Positions 29,401 through 38,330 of a stretch of DNA of 64,000 nucleotides are shown piece after piece. Source of the DNA: Prochlorococcus sp. AG-363-B11 (lineage in GTDB: Bacteria > Cyanobacteriota > Cyanobacteriia > PCC-6307 > Cyanobiaceae); assembly GCA_003278425.1 (NCBI GenBank), contig QCFE01000010.1:1-64000 (forward strand), given 5' to 3'. Made by a program: the position numbers and the translations under genes. The notes under the pieces are model-generated. The model was given only the letters and a program-made list of their open reading frames with translations. It was not told the DNA's origin and ran no database searches. How positions within the stretch are numbered: position 1 is the first letter of the stretch; every line of letters begins with the position of its first letter.

Positions 29401-29660
29401 TTTAATGGGTATAAATAAAGAAATAAAAGAAACTACATTAATTAATTCAAAAGTCCTTTTAGGTTAATCAAAATTTAAATCTAATATGGCAAATATTGTT
29501 TTTGTAAAGCATTAAGGTACAAAGTCATCAGGAATACAAGAAATATTTGTAATAATTAAAAACAAAATCGCTACATCTAGTAAATTAAAATTCTGCAAAT
29601 GTCACTTAAAAGACCACATCAGGTTATCCTCTTAGAATTAATGGGAATAGGAGGTAAAAC

Positions 29661-29723
29661 ATGTCTAAGAAAGTAGATAAGTTATTTATCATTTGGAAGT
29701 TTCACCTAGGAAGCATGCTCTGA
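29661..29723 (+). CDS. Possible 20-residue leader peptide before lycopene cyclase
   Basis: ATG 29661 to TGA 29721-29723, MSKKVDKLFIIWKFHLGSML. It is preceded by an excellent ribosome-binding site, GGAGGT at 29650-29655, one of the best in the window, and its stop is five bases before the preferred start of the cyclase gene. It could couple translation to the cyclase, which has no good site of its own. Confidence 0.4.
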   Translation: MSKKVDKLFIIWKFHLGSML

Positions 29724-29728
29724 TAAGC

Positions 29729-31012
29729 ATGAGTATAAACTCACCTATGGATGTATTGGTAATAGGGGCTGGTCCAAGTGCCTTATCAATAGCAGCTGCA
29801 CTAGGCCAAGAAAAACTTACTGTTGGTCTCCTTTCATTAAATGATCCATCCGATCCATGGCCTTATACATATGGTATTTGGGGCGAAGAAGTAGATGAAT
29901 TAGGATTTCAAAAGTTGTTAAAGCATAGGTGGTCAAATACTGTTAGTTTTTTAGGAGAAGGCTCGACGGATGAAAATTCTCCTCAGAATAAAGCAACTCA
30001 ACATAATAGAGATTATGGTCTATTTGATAAGAAAAAGCTTCAAGATCATTGGTTAAACCAATGCAAAGATGCTTCTGTTCATTTATATAGAGGCAAAGCT
30101 AATAAATTTGAGATTAATAAAGTAAACAGTACTGTTATAACTACTGAGGGGAGAAGAATAATTTCAAAGCTAATAGTGGATGCTTCTGGTTATGATCCAG
30201 TATTTCTTAGTATCCCTAATGATGGCGAGGTGGCTGTGCAAACATGTTATGGAATAGTAGGAGAATTTAGTGAGCCTCCAGTTAAGAAAGGTCAGTTTGT
30301 ATTAATGGATTATAGGTGTAATCATTTAAGCAAAAATGAAAAGAAAGATCCGCCAACTTTTCTATATGCAATGGATATGGGTGATGGGAAGTTTTTTCTG
30401 GAAGAAACCTCATTAGGATTGGCACCTCCAGTAGAAATAGGAACCTTAAAAGAGAGACTTAAATCCAGATTAAAACATAAAAATATTGAGATTTTAAAAA
30501 TTGATCATGAAGAGCATGGGATTTTCTTACCTATGAACATACCTATTCCAGATTTGAATCAATCCATTCTTGGCTTTGGTGGTGCTGCAGGAATGGTTCA
30601 CCCAGCTTCAGGGTATTTAGTTGGGGGGTTACTTAGAAGAGCTCCATCCTTAGCAAAAGCAATTGCAAAGGCCATTAAAGACAAATCAAAAACGCCTTCT
30701 GAAATTGCAAGAATAGGTTGGCAAACACTTTGGCCAAAAGAGCTTAGAAGGAAGCAAGCACTCTATCAATTTGGATTAGAGAAACTGATGCGATTCAAAG
30801 AGGGGCAATTAAGATATTTCTTCAAAAGCTTCTTTGGGTTATCCAACAATCAATGGTATAAATTTCTTACAAATACTTTAACGTTAAAAGAACTTGTTAA
30901 TGCTATGTGGACCATGTTCAAACAGGCACCTATTAATGTTAAATGGGGCTTGATGGAAATGAAAGGGAGAGAACTAAAGTTACTTTGGAATTTCCTTAAG
31001 CCAAGTGTCTAA
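29729..31012 (+). CDS. Lycopene cyclase (CrtL type)
   Basis: About 427 residues from the ATG at 29729 (MSINSPMDVLVIG); the frame is open to a TTG at 29693. It has the N-terminal dinucleotide motif VLVIGAGPSALSIAAALG, then DPWPYTYGIWGEEVDE, the VDASGYDP strand, QTCYGIVGEF, FLYAMDMGDGKFFLEETSL and FGGAAGMVHPASGYLVGGLLRRAP, all hallmarks of CrtL cyclases that put beta or epsilon rings on lycopene at the thylakoid membrane. Prochlorococcus has both a beta- and an epsilon-type enzyme to make zeaxanthin and alpha-carotene; I cannot say which one this is. Its stop overlaps the SDR gene by 8 bases. Confidence 0.88.
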   Translation: MSINSPMDVLVIGAGPSALSIAAALGQEKLTVGLLSLNDPSDPWPYTYGIWGEEVDELGFQKLLKHRWSNTVSFLGEGSTDENSPQNKATQHNRDYGLFDKKKLQDHWLNQCKDASVHLYRGKANKFEINKVNSTVITTEGRRIISKLIVDASGYDPVFLSIPNDGEVAVQTCYGIVGEFSEPPVKKGQFVLMDYRCNHLSKNEKKDPPTFLYAMDMGDGKFFLEETSLGLAPPVEIGTLKERLKSRLKHKNIEILKIDHEEHGIFLPMNIPIPDLNQSILGFGGAAGMVHPASGYLVGGLLRRAPSLAKAIAKAIKDKSKTPSEIARIGWQTLWPKELRRKQALYQFGLEKLMRFKEGQLRYFFKSFFGLSNNQWYKFLTNTLTLKELVNAMWTMFKQAPINVKWGLMEMKGRELKLLWNFLKPSV

Positions 31013-31730
31013 AATTCAGAGAAATATTTTAATTAGCGGCGCTTCCAAAGGTATAGGAAAAGCTATTGCTGAAAAGGCCCTAGAAGATGGACACAATATA
31101 AGTATGGGGTTAAGAGATCTTAGAAAATTTAAAGAGTCAAAAGGGTCTCCACTACTTTATGAAAATGAGAGAGTGCTTATCAATAGTTATGAAGCTAAAG
31201 ATAAAAAAAGTGCACAGTTATGGGTAGCAAAAACAAAAGAAAGATTTGGCAAAATTGATACATTGATTCATTGTGCAGGAATATTTAAAAAAACCCCACT
31301 TAATTTTGAGAATCAAGAAGAAAAAGACATTGAAGATTTATGGAAAGTTAATGTAATGGGGCCCTGGATACTTACAAGAGAATGCTGGCAAAATCTAATA
31401 GCAAATAAAAATTCTAGAATTATAGTACTTGTTTCTATGAGTGGAAAAAGATCAAAAGGTAAACTTGCTAGTTACACAACTTCTAAATTTGCATTAATGG
31501 GTTTATGCCAGACTATAAGGAATGAAGGGTGGGATAAAGGTTTAAGAGTAACTACTATAAATCCAGGCTGGGTAAATACAAGTATGGCAAGTGATGTAGT
31601 AAGTATTAAAAAAGAGGAAATGACTCAGCCTGAGGACATAGGTTTAATTGTTTCCAATATCCTTAAGCTTCCAAATAGCTGTATACCTTTTGAAATCAAT
31701 ATCAATTGCAATCTTGAAAAATCTATATAG
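31005..31730 (+). CDS. Short-chain dehydrogenase/reductase
   Basis: 241 residues, classical SDR: ILISGASKGIGKAIAEKAL (8-26), LIHCAGIFKKTP, catalytic serine in VLVSMSGKRSKG, and YTTSKFALMGL with Tyr and Lys of the YxxxK motif; INPGWVNTSMASD follows. It begins inside the end of the lycopene cyclase gene (8-base overlap), so the two are co-translated. A carotenoid- or lipid-related substrate is suggested only by that coupling. Confidence 0.85.
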   Translation: MSKIQRNILISGASKGIGKAIAEKALEDGHNISMGLRDLRKFKESKGSPLLYENERVLINSYEAKDKKSAQLWVAKTKERFGKIDTLIHCAGIFKKTPLNFENQEEKDIEDLWKVNVMGPWILTRECWQNLIANKNSRIIVLVSMSGKRSKGKLASYTTSKFALMGLCQTIRNEGWDKGLRVTTINPGWVNTSMASDVVSIKKEEMTQPEDIGLIVSNILKLPNSCIPFEININCNLEKSI

Positions 31731-31755
31731 CTATATACTACAAAATTGCTTCTAA

Positions 31756-32007
31756 TTAGCTGACTTTTCTTTTTGGAAATAAATTCAAGAAACTATAAAT
31801 CAATATTCGTATATATCTATGAATAAAACTACGATAAAAAGTTCCGATAGTTTTTCCTAAAGAGAATATTTTAGTTATCAATCCAACAATAAAATTTAAA
31901 GCCCAAAGTATTAAAAGAATACTAATTACCAATGTTGCTGTTGAGTAAACTCCAGAGAGTTGTTCCTGAACAGGCTCGAACAATTTAAAATAAGTAGAGT
32001 AATTCAT
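31756..32007 (-). CDS. Small membrane protein, unknown
   Basis: 83 residues with one clear transmembrane helix (TATLVISILLILWALNFIVGLI, split: LVISILLILWALNFIVGLI, about 25-43), a second amphipathic aromatic stretch and a basic end (FPKRKVS). No family recognised; the type is common in Prochlorococcus. It converges on the SDR gene. Confidence 0.6.
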   Translation of the reverse strand: MNYSTYFKLFEPVQEQLSGVYSTATLVISILLILWALNFIVGLITKIFSLGKTIGTFYRSFIHRYIRILIYSFLNLFPKRKVS

Positions 32008-32118
32008 ATATCAAGTTGATTAAAGATTAGAGTAAAGCTTATGGCCTTCACTTTATAATCATATTTTTTATTTTTTGTGCAAGTATATATTAAGAGTTTT
32101 TATTAAAGAGGAAATAAT

Positions 32119-32667
32119 TCATAAAGAAAACTTACTGAAGAGAAAATAAGAGCAACATGAAAGTATTAAGGCTATTAGAAGTGCGCGTACTCTATTAAAC
32201 CAAGAAGAGAAAAGACTCAAATCGCTGCTGAAGTAACCTCCGAAGTTACCTAAAACAAACAAAAGCCACATTGGGAGTGATGAAAGAGCAAAAGCCAACG
32301 AAAGTTCTAAAAAAGGAGAAAGGTTTATGCGAAGAAATAAAAATGAAGAGAGAAGGAATAAAAATAGAGATCCAGTAATAGCTATATAAAACTCTGCTCC
32401 TATCGTCTTTGGAATTTTACTTTTCACTCCTAATTGCCTCTTGCAATCTGATAATTGCTTTTCCGAAAGTTTAAAATATGCAGATTCTGGCAATCTCACA
32501 TCCCTATATCGTCTTAAGAGTCTGGCTTCAAAGCCTTCTGGATGAGCCATTTCTATGGAGGAGATGATTTCATCTGGACGTATCTTCCTCATTTGCTTAT
32601 CAATATTATTGGTGCTTCCAATCATAAAAAAGTCACCTTTTTTAATTAAATAAACATGACCCGACAT
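32119..32667 (-). CDS. GIY-YIG-like domain fused to membrane helices
   Basis: 182 residues. Residues 1-80 follow the GIY-YIG fold of the cyanobacterial type: HVYLIKKGDFFMIGSTNN, KIRPDEIIS, then FEARLLRRYRDVRLPESAYFKLSEKQL. The first motif is VYL-I rather than GIY, the second is MIG, and the helix that normally carries the catalytic Arg reads NNIDKQMRKI, so nuclease activity is doubtful. The Glu ligand candidate (FEARLL) remains. Residues from about 93 hold three hydrophobic segments (TGSLFLFLLSSFLFL, LSLAFALSSLPMWLLFVL, ALLIALILSCCSYFLF), making it a membrane protein, an unusual fusion. Confidence 0.7.
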   Translation of the reverse strand: MSGHVYLIKKGDFFMIGSTNNIDKQMRKIRPDEIISSIEMAHPEGFEARLLRRYRDVRLPESAYFKLSEKQLSDCKRQLGVKSKIPKTIGAEFYIAITGSLFLFLLSSFLFLRINLSPFLELSLAFALSSLPMWLLFVLGNFGGYFSSDLSLFSSWFNRVRALLIALILSCCSYFLFSKFSL

Positions 32668-32811
32668 TGAACATTAATAATAAAGAGCTGTTCTCAAAGG
32701 AATAAAATCGCAATAAATTTAGTTAATTATAATTGACCTACAGACAAAGTCAAATATTACTTAATCAAAGCAGCCTGGACAATTATAATTATACAGGTAA
32801 GGATTTTAGCT

Positions 32812-33498
32812 ATGGTAAATGAAATATTATATTCATTCAGAAGGTGTCCATATGCAATTAGGGCACGATGGGCAATATTACTTTGTAAAAAACAAGTTAG
32901 ATTAAGAGAAGTACGGCTTTCAAAAAAACCGTTAGAGTTAATTAAAGCATCAAAAAAAGCAACTGTTCCTGTTTTAATCCTTGAAGATGGGACAGTAATT
33001 GATGAAAGTTTAGATATTATATCCTGGGCAATCGATAGCTCATCTAATACAAATATCTTACTAGATGAGTCTGATAAGAGTAATTGTGATATAGATCAAT
33101 TAATTAGAGAGAATGATAATACCTTTAAATACCATTTAGATAGATACAAGTATCCTAATAGATATGAGAATATTATTCCGGAAGATCATAAAAAATCCTT
33201 AAAGGAAATCCTAGGGGAATGGGAAAGAAGACTTAAGATTTCATCAAGCAATCTATCCTCACCTTGGCTTATAGGATCAAGCGAGACTATTGCTGATTGG
33301 TGTTTATGGCCCTTTGTTCGACAATACCGTATGGTAAACCCAACGGAATTTGATAAAGACAATGATCTTATTAATATAAAATCATGGCTAAATTATCACT
33401 TAAATCATCCCTTATACCCTGTACTAATGATGAAAAATAAATTCTGGGAATGTTCCGATCAAGAAGTTATTTTTCCAAAAGAAATAAAAACTCATTAA
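32812..33498 (+). CDS. Glutathione S-transferase family protein
   Basis: 228 residues. A thioredoxin-fold N-terminal domain has YSFRRCPYAIRARWAILLCKK (split: SFRRCPYAIRARWAI, with a redox-style Cys at about 12 and the CPYAxRAR signature of omega-like or GrxB-like GSTs), KATVPVLILEDGTVIDESLDI (glutathione-site ESLDI), and an all-helical C-terminal domain with DWCLWPFVRQYR. It probably reduces glutathionylated or oxidised substrates. Single gene with upstream gap. Confidence 0.85.
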   Translation: MVNEILYSFRRCPYAIRARWAILLCKKQVRLREVRLSKKPLELIKASKKATVPVLILEDGTVIDESLDIISWAIDSSSNTNILLDESDKSNCDIDQLIRENDNTFKYHLDRYKYPNRYENIIPEDHKKSLKEILGEWERRLKISSSNLSSPWLIGSSETIADWCLWPFVRQYRMVNPTEFDKDNDLINIKSWLNYHLNHPLYPVLMMKNKFWECSDQEVIFPKEIKTH

Positions 33499-33526
33499 AT
33501 CCTTGAGAGTTCCTAGTTTAAATAAA

Positions 33527-33784
33527 TCAGTCTTCTATTCTTCTTTTGTCGATAATTCTAGCTAATTCAAGAAAATATCCAGCAGTGCAAAATTTACCTA
33601 TGTTCCTTTCTCTATTTCCCAAATCACTTCTTAGTTCAGCCGTTTCAGCCATCAATAAGTCCAAGTCTTGCTGAGGCATCTCGTATAACTCTTTAAGTTC
33701 AACTTCTCTAGCTAAAAGATGGCTCTTAAACCATTTTTCTCTAGATTCCTGTGCAGGGATATCCTTAATGTTGTTAGGTCTCAT
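33527..33784 (-). CDS. Conserved small soluble protein, unknown
   Basis: 85 residues, strongly helical and charged (VELKELYEMPQQDLDLLMAETAELRSDLG), probably a short coiled coil. No membrane segment and no known motif. Its start is about 43 bases downstream of the symporter gene in the same direction, so it may be the last gene of that unit. Confidence 0.6.
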   Translation of the reverse strand: MRPNNIKDIPAQESREKWFKSHLLAREVELKELYEMPQQDLDLLMAETAELRSDLGNRERNIGKFCTAGYFLELARIIDKRRIED

Positions 33785-33826
33785 TATCGGTCCTTTGATT
33801 GATAACTGTATATTAATAATTTAATT

Positions 33827-35227
33827 CTAATAGATTTGAGAACCTTCAAAAGTTCCATTATCTTCATTCGGTTTCATTAAAATAGAAATCACAAAACAAG
33901 CTAAAGTTAAAACTCCACAAATCTCAGTCCATCCAATTAAACCAAGCTTAATTATTGATATTGGTGCAATAACTGTTATTAAACCTCCTGAAAGTAATGG
34001 TTGAAGGAATAATTGCTTTATAGAAAATATTGGCAAAATATTTGTCTGATCTCTTGGGTCGGCCAAACGCAGAAGTAGAATTCCACTTGCAGCAACACCT
34101 GTTGCATTTCCAAATTCAATTATTGACCTTTCAAACCATTGCTTTCTAAATAGGAGTCTTGAAAACAAAAACATCCCCAAAAGATTCCATAACAAGCCAC
34201 TTAATGCAAGTACAGACAAAGGTATCCAATCATTTAGCAGCAAAGGCAGATCAAGCCCTGCCATTGCTGTAGAAATGAGAAGGTCAGTTGAAAGAATGCC
34301 AATTTCTCTCTGTAATATCTCAGAAACCAGTTCTGTTTTTTTAAACTTCTCCAAAACAAATCTTATAAAAAGAGATCCAAGAAGAGCTAATGGAAAAACT
34401 GGGAAAACAGACAAAACCTCATTGAAAGTTCCACCTATAGTTCTTCCAGCAATTCGTACAAAAACTAGAAGGATAAAACCAAATGCAACAGCTAATCCTA
34501 TTAGGCCAAGATTAACAGCCAAATTCTTTAATTTTTGACCTAATGAAAATTTCTTGTCTAAGGAAATCTCACTAACAGATTCATCAGGGGAAAAGCTAAT
34601 CCACCCAAAAATTCTGCCCAATATGACCAATCCACTTCCTAACAAAGTTGAAGATAAAAGTCCAACTGTTGCCATTGCCAATCCAAGATCAATTCCCTCT
34701 GGGAAACCCAAGCGATCAAAGCTCTGGCCCATTACAGATGCAGCGCCATGCCCACCCTCGAATCCAATCTCAATTAAGCAACCCATTAAAGGATCAACAC
34801 CTTTAATGGGAATAAGAAAGAGTAAAAGAACAATTCCCCCTATCAAATACTGACCAAACCCTAATAGCAGTGCTAAGAGTGATTGAGAAGCAACAGGTTG
34901 CCATAACCCCTTCCCTGAGGGGAGGGGTTTATTCAACATAAGTGTTGCAAAAACTAGAGTCAGCAAAGGAGTAGGAAGCTTGACCCAAATATCAGTAATG
35001 GATTCTGGTAAAAGTGGTTTAGGCCCATGAGGACCAATTAAAAGTGCAACTATTCCAAATAAAATAGATATAGGTATACCTAGTCTTTCAAGTTTTGATG
35101 CCGACTCAAGTCTTCTACCAACGGTTAAAAGTATTGCAAATACAAAGAGAAAACCAATCGCAATAACTATATTGTTAAATGAATCAAAAAAAAGTGTATG
35201 TTCAAAGATGTGAAGGAAGCGACTCAT
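33827..35227 (-). CDS. Sodium/glutamate symporter-like permease (GltS/ESS family)
   Basis: 466 residues with about 12-13 hydrophobic segments and the two ESS-family hairpin regions: CLIEIGFEGGHGAASVMGQSF (split: GFEGGHGAASVMGQSFD) in the first half and IEFGNATGVAASGILLLRLADP in the second. It should import glutamate or a related dicarboxylate with sodium at the cytoplasmic membrane. Slightly longer than typical GltS. A terminator for the upstream pcb gene separates the two units. Confidence 0.82.
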   Translation of the reverse strand: MSRFLHIFEHTLFFDSFNNIVIAIGFLFVFAILLTVGRRLESASKLERLGIPISILFGIVALLIGPHGPKPLLPESITDIWVKLPTPLLTLVFATLMLNKPLPSGKGLWQPVASQSLLALLLGFGQYLIGGIVLLLFLIPIKGVDPLMGCLIEIGFEGGHGAASVMGQSFDRLGFPEGIDLGLAMATVGLLSSTLLGSGLVILGRIFGWISFSPDESVSEISLDKKFSLGQKLKNLAVNLGLIGLAVAFGFILLVFVRIAGRTIGGTFNEVLSVFPVFPLALLGSLFIRFVLEKFKKTELVSEILQREIGILSTDLLISTAMAGLDLPLLLNDWIPLSVLALSGLLWNLLGMFLFSRLLFRKQWFERSIIEFGNATGVAASGILLLRLADPRDQTNILPIFSIKQLFLQPLLSGGLITVIAPISIIKLGLIGWTEICGVLTLACFVISILMKPNEDNGTFEGSQIY

Positions 35228-35311
35228 ATTTCCTAGTTCAAAAGTTTTAACTCAAAGAATTAATAAAAAAATTAATCAAAGTGGATTTAATAAAATTGTA
35301 AATTAAATAAT

Positions 35312-35346
35312 AAAAAAGGCCCACCAATAATAGTGAGCCTTTTTTA
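35312..35346 (-). terminator. Intrinsic terminator downstream of pcb
   Basis: On the minus strand AAAAAAGGCTCAC, a 7-nt loop, GTGGGCCTTTTTTA: a stem of about 12 pairs with one mismatch and flanking A and T tracts, 50 bases past the pcb stop. The A/T symmetry would let it act on the other strand too, but the only gene reading into it is pcb. Confidence 0.8.
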
Positions 35347-35395
35347 TATTTAAACCAATTCTATGGAATTATTTCCATAAAACTGAGAGCAAATA

Positions 35396-36451
35396 TCAAT
35401 CATTCAGAGTTACAGATGCAGTACCAATATTACTTACAGCACTTGCTACACGTTTGAAGTCAAAGCCCATTGCGCGAAGAGCATGCCATAGATGACCTTG
35501 AATGTAGAAAAATCCAAGGAAGTAATGGACATTTGTTAGCCAAGCACGAGATGTATGAGCACCATTTGCTAGGTCAACAGTATCAACCCAGTAAGGAGCA
35601 ATTCCAAATTTAAGATCTAAGACCTCTCCAAAGAAATCAACTGGATAAACAGTAGTGTTTGTTGCACACCAGAAAGCAGCAACAATAGCCATCCAGCCAA
35701 TACCAGCAAGAGACCAAGAAAGTACAGCTTCTGCTGAAAGCAAACCAGCACCTTTAAATTTGGTATATTCGCCAACCTGCTTTGTAACGATGTGGAAGGC
35801 GCCTCCAGTAATCATAAAGAAAGCTAGGAAGGCATGGCCACCCATAACATCTTCAAGGTTATTTATTGAAAGGAAATCAAATTGATGACTCCAAATGGAA
35901 GAAAGATTGAGGTTGTACTCAACTTGACGAATAGTGCCAGAAGCAGCATCCCATATTCCATGAATTCTTGCCCATTCAACAAACTGAATATTGGCCACAC
36001 CTAAGAAAATAAGATGATGTCCCAAAATAAAGGTCTGATTATCTGGGTTGTCCCATTCAAGCTTGAATTTTCTTGCCTGAAGTACCTCTGAATCCTGCAT
36101 ATCTGAAGGGAAAGTCAGAGAGTGCAAAAGGCCCCCTGCTCCATAGACCATTGACAAGACCAGATGAACAATTGCTATTGCTGTAACAGTGGTCCCCCCT
36201 ACAAATGTTCCAGCCTCATCAAAGCCAATACCTAGAGTGGCTAAATGAGGAAGAGCAATTAAAGGTTGATGACCCATAGGTACTGAAGGGTCAAAACGAG
36301 CTAATTCAAAAAGTGTGAAGGCACCAGCCCAGAAAGCAATCAAACCGGTATGAGCGGCATGTGCTGCAATGAATTTTCCTGAGCGGTTGGTGACCCCAGA
36401 ATTACCAGCCCACCACCCGTAGGTGACGTCTGGATTTCCATAGGTCTGCAT
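35396..36451 (-). CDS. pcb: Divinyl-chlorophyll a/b-binding antenna protein Pcb
   Basis: 351 residues, six transmembrane helices of the IsiA/CP43 superfamily without the large lumenal loop. Typical segments: YGNPDVTYGWWAGNSGVTN, FIAAHAAHTGLIAFWAGAFTLFE, GFDEAGTFVGGTT, FILGHHLIFLGVANIQFVEWAR, HAFLAFFMITGGAFHIVTKQVGEY and FFYIQGHLWHALRAMGFDF, rich in histidines that ligate chlorophyll. It replaces phycobilisomes as the major photosystem antenna in Prochlorococcus, in the thylakoid membrane. Which Pcb paralogue this is cannot be read here. The immediate upstream bases show no Shine-Dalgarno sequence, only a pyrimidine-rich leader. Confidence 0.95.
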   Translation of the reverse strand: MQTYGNPDVTYGWWAGNSGVTNRSGKFIAAHAAHTGLIAFWAGAFTLFELARFDPSVPMGHQPLIALPHLATLGIGFDEAGTFVGGTTVTAIAIVHLVLSMVYGAGGLLHSLTFPSDMQDSEVLQARKFKLEWDNPDNQTFILGHHLIFLGVANIQFVEWARIHGIWDAASGTIRQVEYNLNLSSIWSHQFDFLSINNLEDVMGGHAFLAFFMITGGAFHIVTKQVGEYTKFKGAGLLSAEAVLSWSLAGIGWMAIVAAFWCATNTTVYPVDFFGEVLDLKFGIAPYWVDTVDLANGAHTSRAWLTNVHYFLGFFYIQGHLWHALRAMGFDFKRVASAVSNIGTASVTLND

Positions 36452-36733
36452 TAGAGTGCAAGAAGGTGGGAAAGCGCTGTGACACTAACGAAAAATGGGA
36501 AAAGAAAGTTGGGAAAGGCTATACCTTTTACATTGTGTAAGTCTTTTTTAAGAAAAACAGCTTGGCCTGAACAGAGCAAACCCTATATCCTTCAATGAAT
36601 TAATAGCTTTTCCAGCACTCATCCATGTTGTTAAATTCATCTCCCAAGAAAGGATAATTTGAGCTGAAAGAAACACACCATTCCTCAGGTTTTTAAATGG
36701 TTTAATATAAAGGTATTAATTCAAGTAAAACTT

Positions 36734-36889
36734 ATGTTTTTGAAATTATGGGAATATCTTCTTCCCCTAGTAAAAGATATGAGAATAAGGTTTGCTCTTG
36801 CCATGGCAGGCAATATTGTAATTTTATGGTTCCTAATCACTTTTTTCAAAAGATTTATACCCAATTTACCTGAAAGTTTCCCAACCTGA
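36734..36889 (+). CDS. Possible 51-residue membrane protein
   Basis: ATG 36734 to TGA 36887-36889 encodes a peptide beginning MFLKLWEYLLPLVKDMR, with one hydrophobic helix (RFALAMAGNIVILWFLITFF, about 20-39) and a polar tail. The opposite-strand frame at 36721-36909 is longer but highly basic and less natural, so I prefer this one. No clear ribosome-binding site. Codon use is consistent with the neighbours. Confidence 0.4.
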   Translation: MFLKLWEYLLPLVKDMRIRFALAMAGNIVILWFLITFFKRFIPNLPESFPT

Positions 36890-37340
36890 ACTAATAATTT
36901 AATTAGCAATCAAACTATATAGAGATTATTCAATCATAAAATTAGATTATTCATAAATATATATAAACAAGGAATCTATTTTCTTAATAAAATTGAACCC
37001 TTAACAAGAAAGATAGATTTCTAAATGAGTACTTTTAAAGTAGACAATAAATAGACTAATAAATCTATAGTTATTTATTAAAATACCTTCATCCTATAGT
37101 TAAGAAAATTAAAACTCTAACCATCAACTTACATAAAAAGATGAAAAGTTATGTTATTAGATCTTGATAAATCAAAAATATCTTTTCTATATAGAATGAT
37201 GTGTCCTGGCGTAATGAGAAAATAAAGCGGATTAAAATGTTATCGATTAAAGAAAGTTCTAATGAAATTCAAAATCTATTTATAGAGATATAGAAATCCT
37301 TTAGTAAACAATTGATATTTATATTAGTACAGAATTAATT
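36890..37340. other. Intergenic stretch, nothing recognised
   Basis: About 450 bases, very AT-rich, with stop codons in all frames, no obvious hairpin with a T tract and no tRNA-like fold. It probably only separates the 37341 gene from the small membrane ORF. Confidence 0.5.
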
Positions 37341-37580
37341 TTATGCAGCCAAGTCAGAAACAGGAGCATCTTTTTCGCGCCAATATTCAATAATCTCCTT
37401 GCACCAACGAAGATGGTAAATAACTTGAGGCTTCCAAGGCAAATAATTTAAACTAGGGGCACTTCTCCAATGTGTCCCAGGTTTTAAATATCCAATTTCT
37501 CTCCAATACTGCAATGTCTTTTTACTGACTCCTAAATGCCTACTGGCATCTTCTTCAAGGAGCCACTGGTTAGTAGGCAT
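37341..37580 (-). CDS. Small MerR-like helix-turn-helix protein
   Basis: 79 residues with a MerR/excisionase-like winged-helix: WLLEEDASRHLGVSKKTLQYWREIGYLKPG (split: ASRHLGVSKKTLQYWREIGY), then HWRSAPSLNYLPWKPQVIYHLRWCKE. The length suggests a single DNA-binding domain without effector domain. Such proteins are common in picocyanobacteria; target unknown. Confidence 0.7.
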   Translation of the reverse strand: MPTNQWLLEEDASRHLGVSKKTLQYWREIGYLKPGTHWRSAPSLNYLPWKPQVIYHLRWCKEIIEYWREKDAPVSDLAA

Positions 37581-37683
37581 TTAAATAAATTAAAGTTATT
37601 TTTCTTTAGTAGCGTAAAAAGTTGGATGAAGTAAGGGGTAAGCACCAAAATATTTGTAATTACAAGCTTTTGTTTAAAAGACT

Positions 37684-38043
37684 CTAATCTTTAGGGCTTA
37701 TGAACCAAGGTCGGCAGTCAATGCGATCTGATGAGATAAGAAGACCGGAATCATCAGAAGGGTGAAGGCAAACATTATTAAAGTCAATAGACTTTGAAAT
37801 ATGAGCTGGATACTTTTCTTTCAAATAATTTTCTCTAACAGTTTCTTGCCACCCAGGTAGCCAGAATTCAATATTATTTAAATCTTCAAAGAGAACTCGA
37901 AAGAATAAACTTCCATCAACAACACAAACTAAATTAACCCATCGATTTTCCTCCTCACCACCATAGTTAATAGCAACAAAATATATACTTCCCTTAATTG
38001 GGTAAAGACTTGTCCAAGCTTTAATAGGAGGCCAATTTAACAA
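37684..38043 (-). CDS. Conserved hypothetical protein
   Basis: 119 residues, beta-rich, tryptophan-rich (LNWPPIKAWTSLYPIKGSIYF, EFWLPGWQETVRENYLKEKYP). No motif I can name. It starts six bases after the small membrane gene upstream on the same strand, so it is probably the end of a hisS-containing unit. Confidence 0.6.
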   Translation of the reverse strand: MLNWPPIKAWTSLYPIKGSIYFVAINYGGEEENRWVNLVCVVDGSLFFRVLFEDLNNIEFWLPGWQETVRENYLKEKYPAHISKSIDFNNVCLHPSDDSGLLISSDRIDCRPWFISPKD

Positions 38044-38049
38044 AGTAAA

Positions 38050-38295
38050 CTATTTAATTAAAGATTTCTTATAAGTAATATATTCCTTTCTTATCCTATC
38101 TATTAAATCTCTTTTCTTATTCATAACAAACAGCTTTTGCTTGTGATCTAATTCTGTTCTATTGTTTTTGCCCATTTTCATCCACTCATAAATAGTGAAT
38201 TTTTTTACAAGAGACCTTTTACTCTTTCTTAAAGTGGCAAAGTAAAAGACATAGAGCAGAAATGATAGCAGACCAAAAAAAAGAAATATCTTCAT
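38050..38295 (-). CDS. Small membrane-anchored basic protein
   Basis: 81 residues: an N-terminal transmembrane helix (IFLFFGLLSFLLYVFYFATL) followed by a lysine- and arginine-rich cytoplasmic tail. It is between hisS (35 bases upstream) and the 37684 gene in one direction. Function unknown. Confidence 0.55.
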   Translation of the reverse strand: MKIFLFFGLLSFLLYVFYFATLRKSKRSLVKKFTIYEWMKMGKNNRTELDHKQKLFVMNKKRDLIDRIRKEYITYKKSLIK

Positions 38296-38330
38296 AGTTA
38301 AATGTGCATTAATTTAATAACGAGTCATCC

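Noticed and set aside
36721-36909. 62-residue minus-strand frame upstream of pcb
   Set aside because: Very basic and unlike a membrane or soluble protein; the opposite-strand 51-residue frame is more natural.
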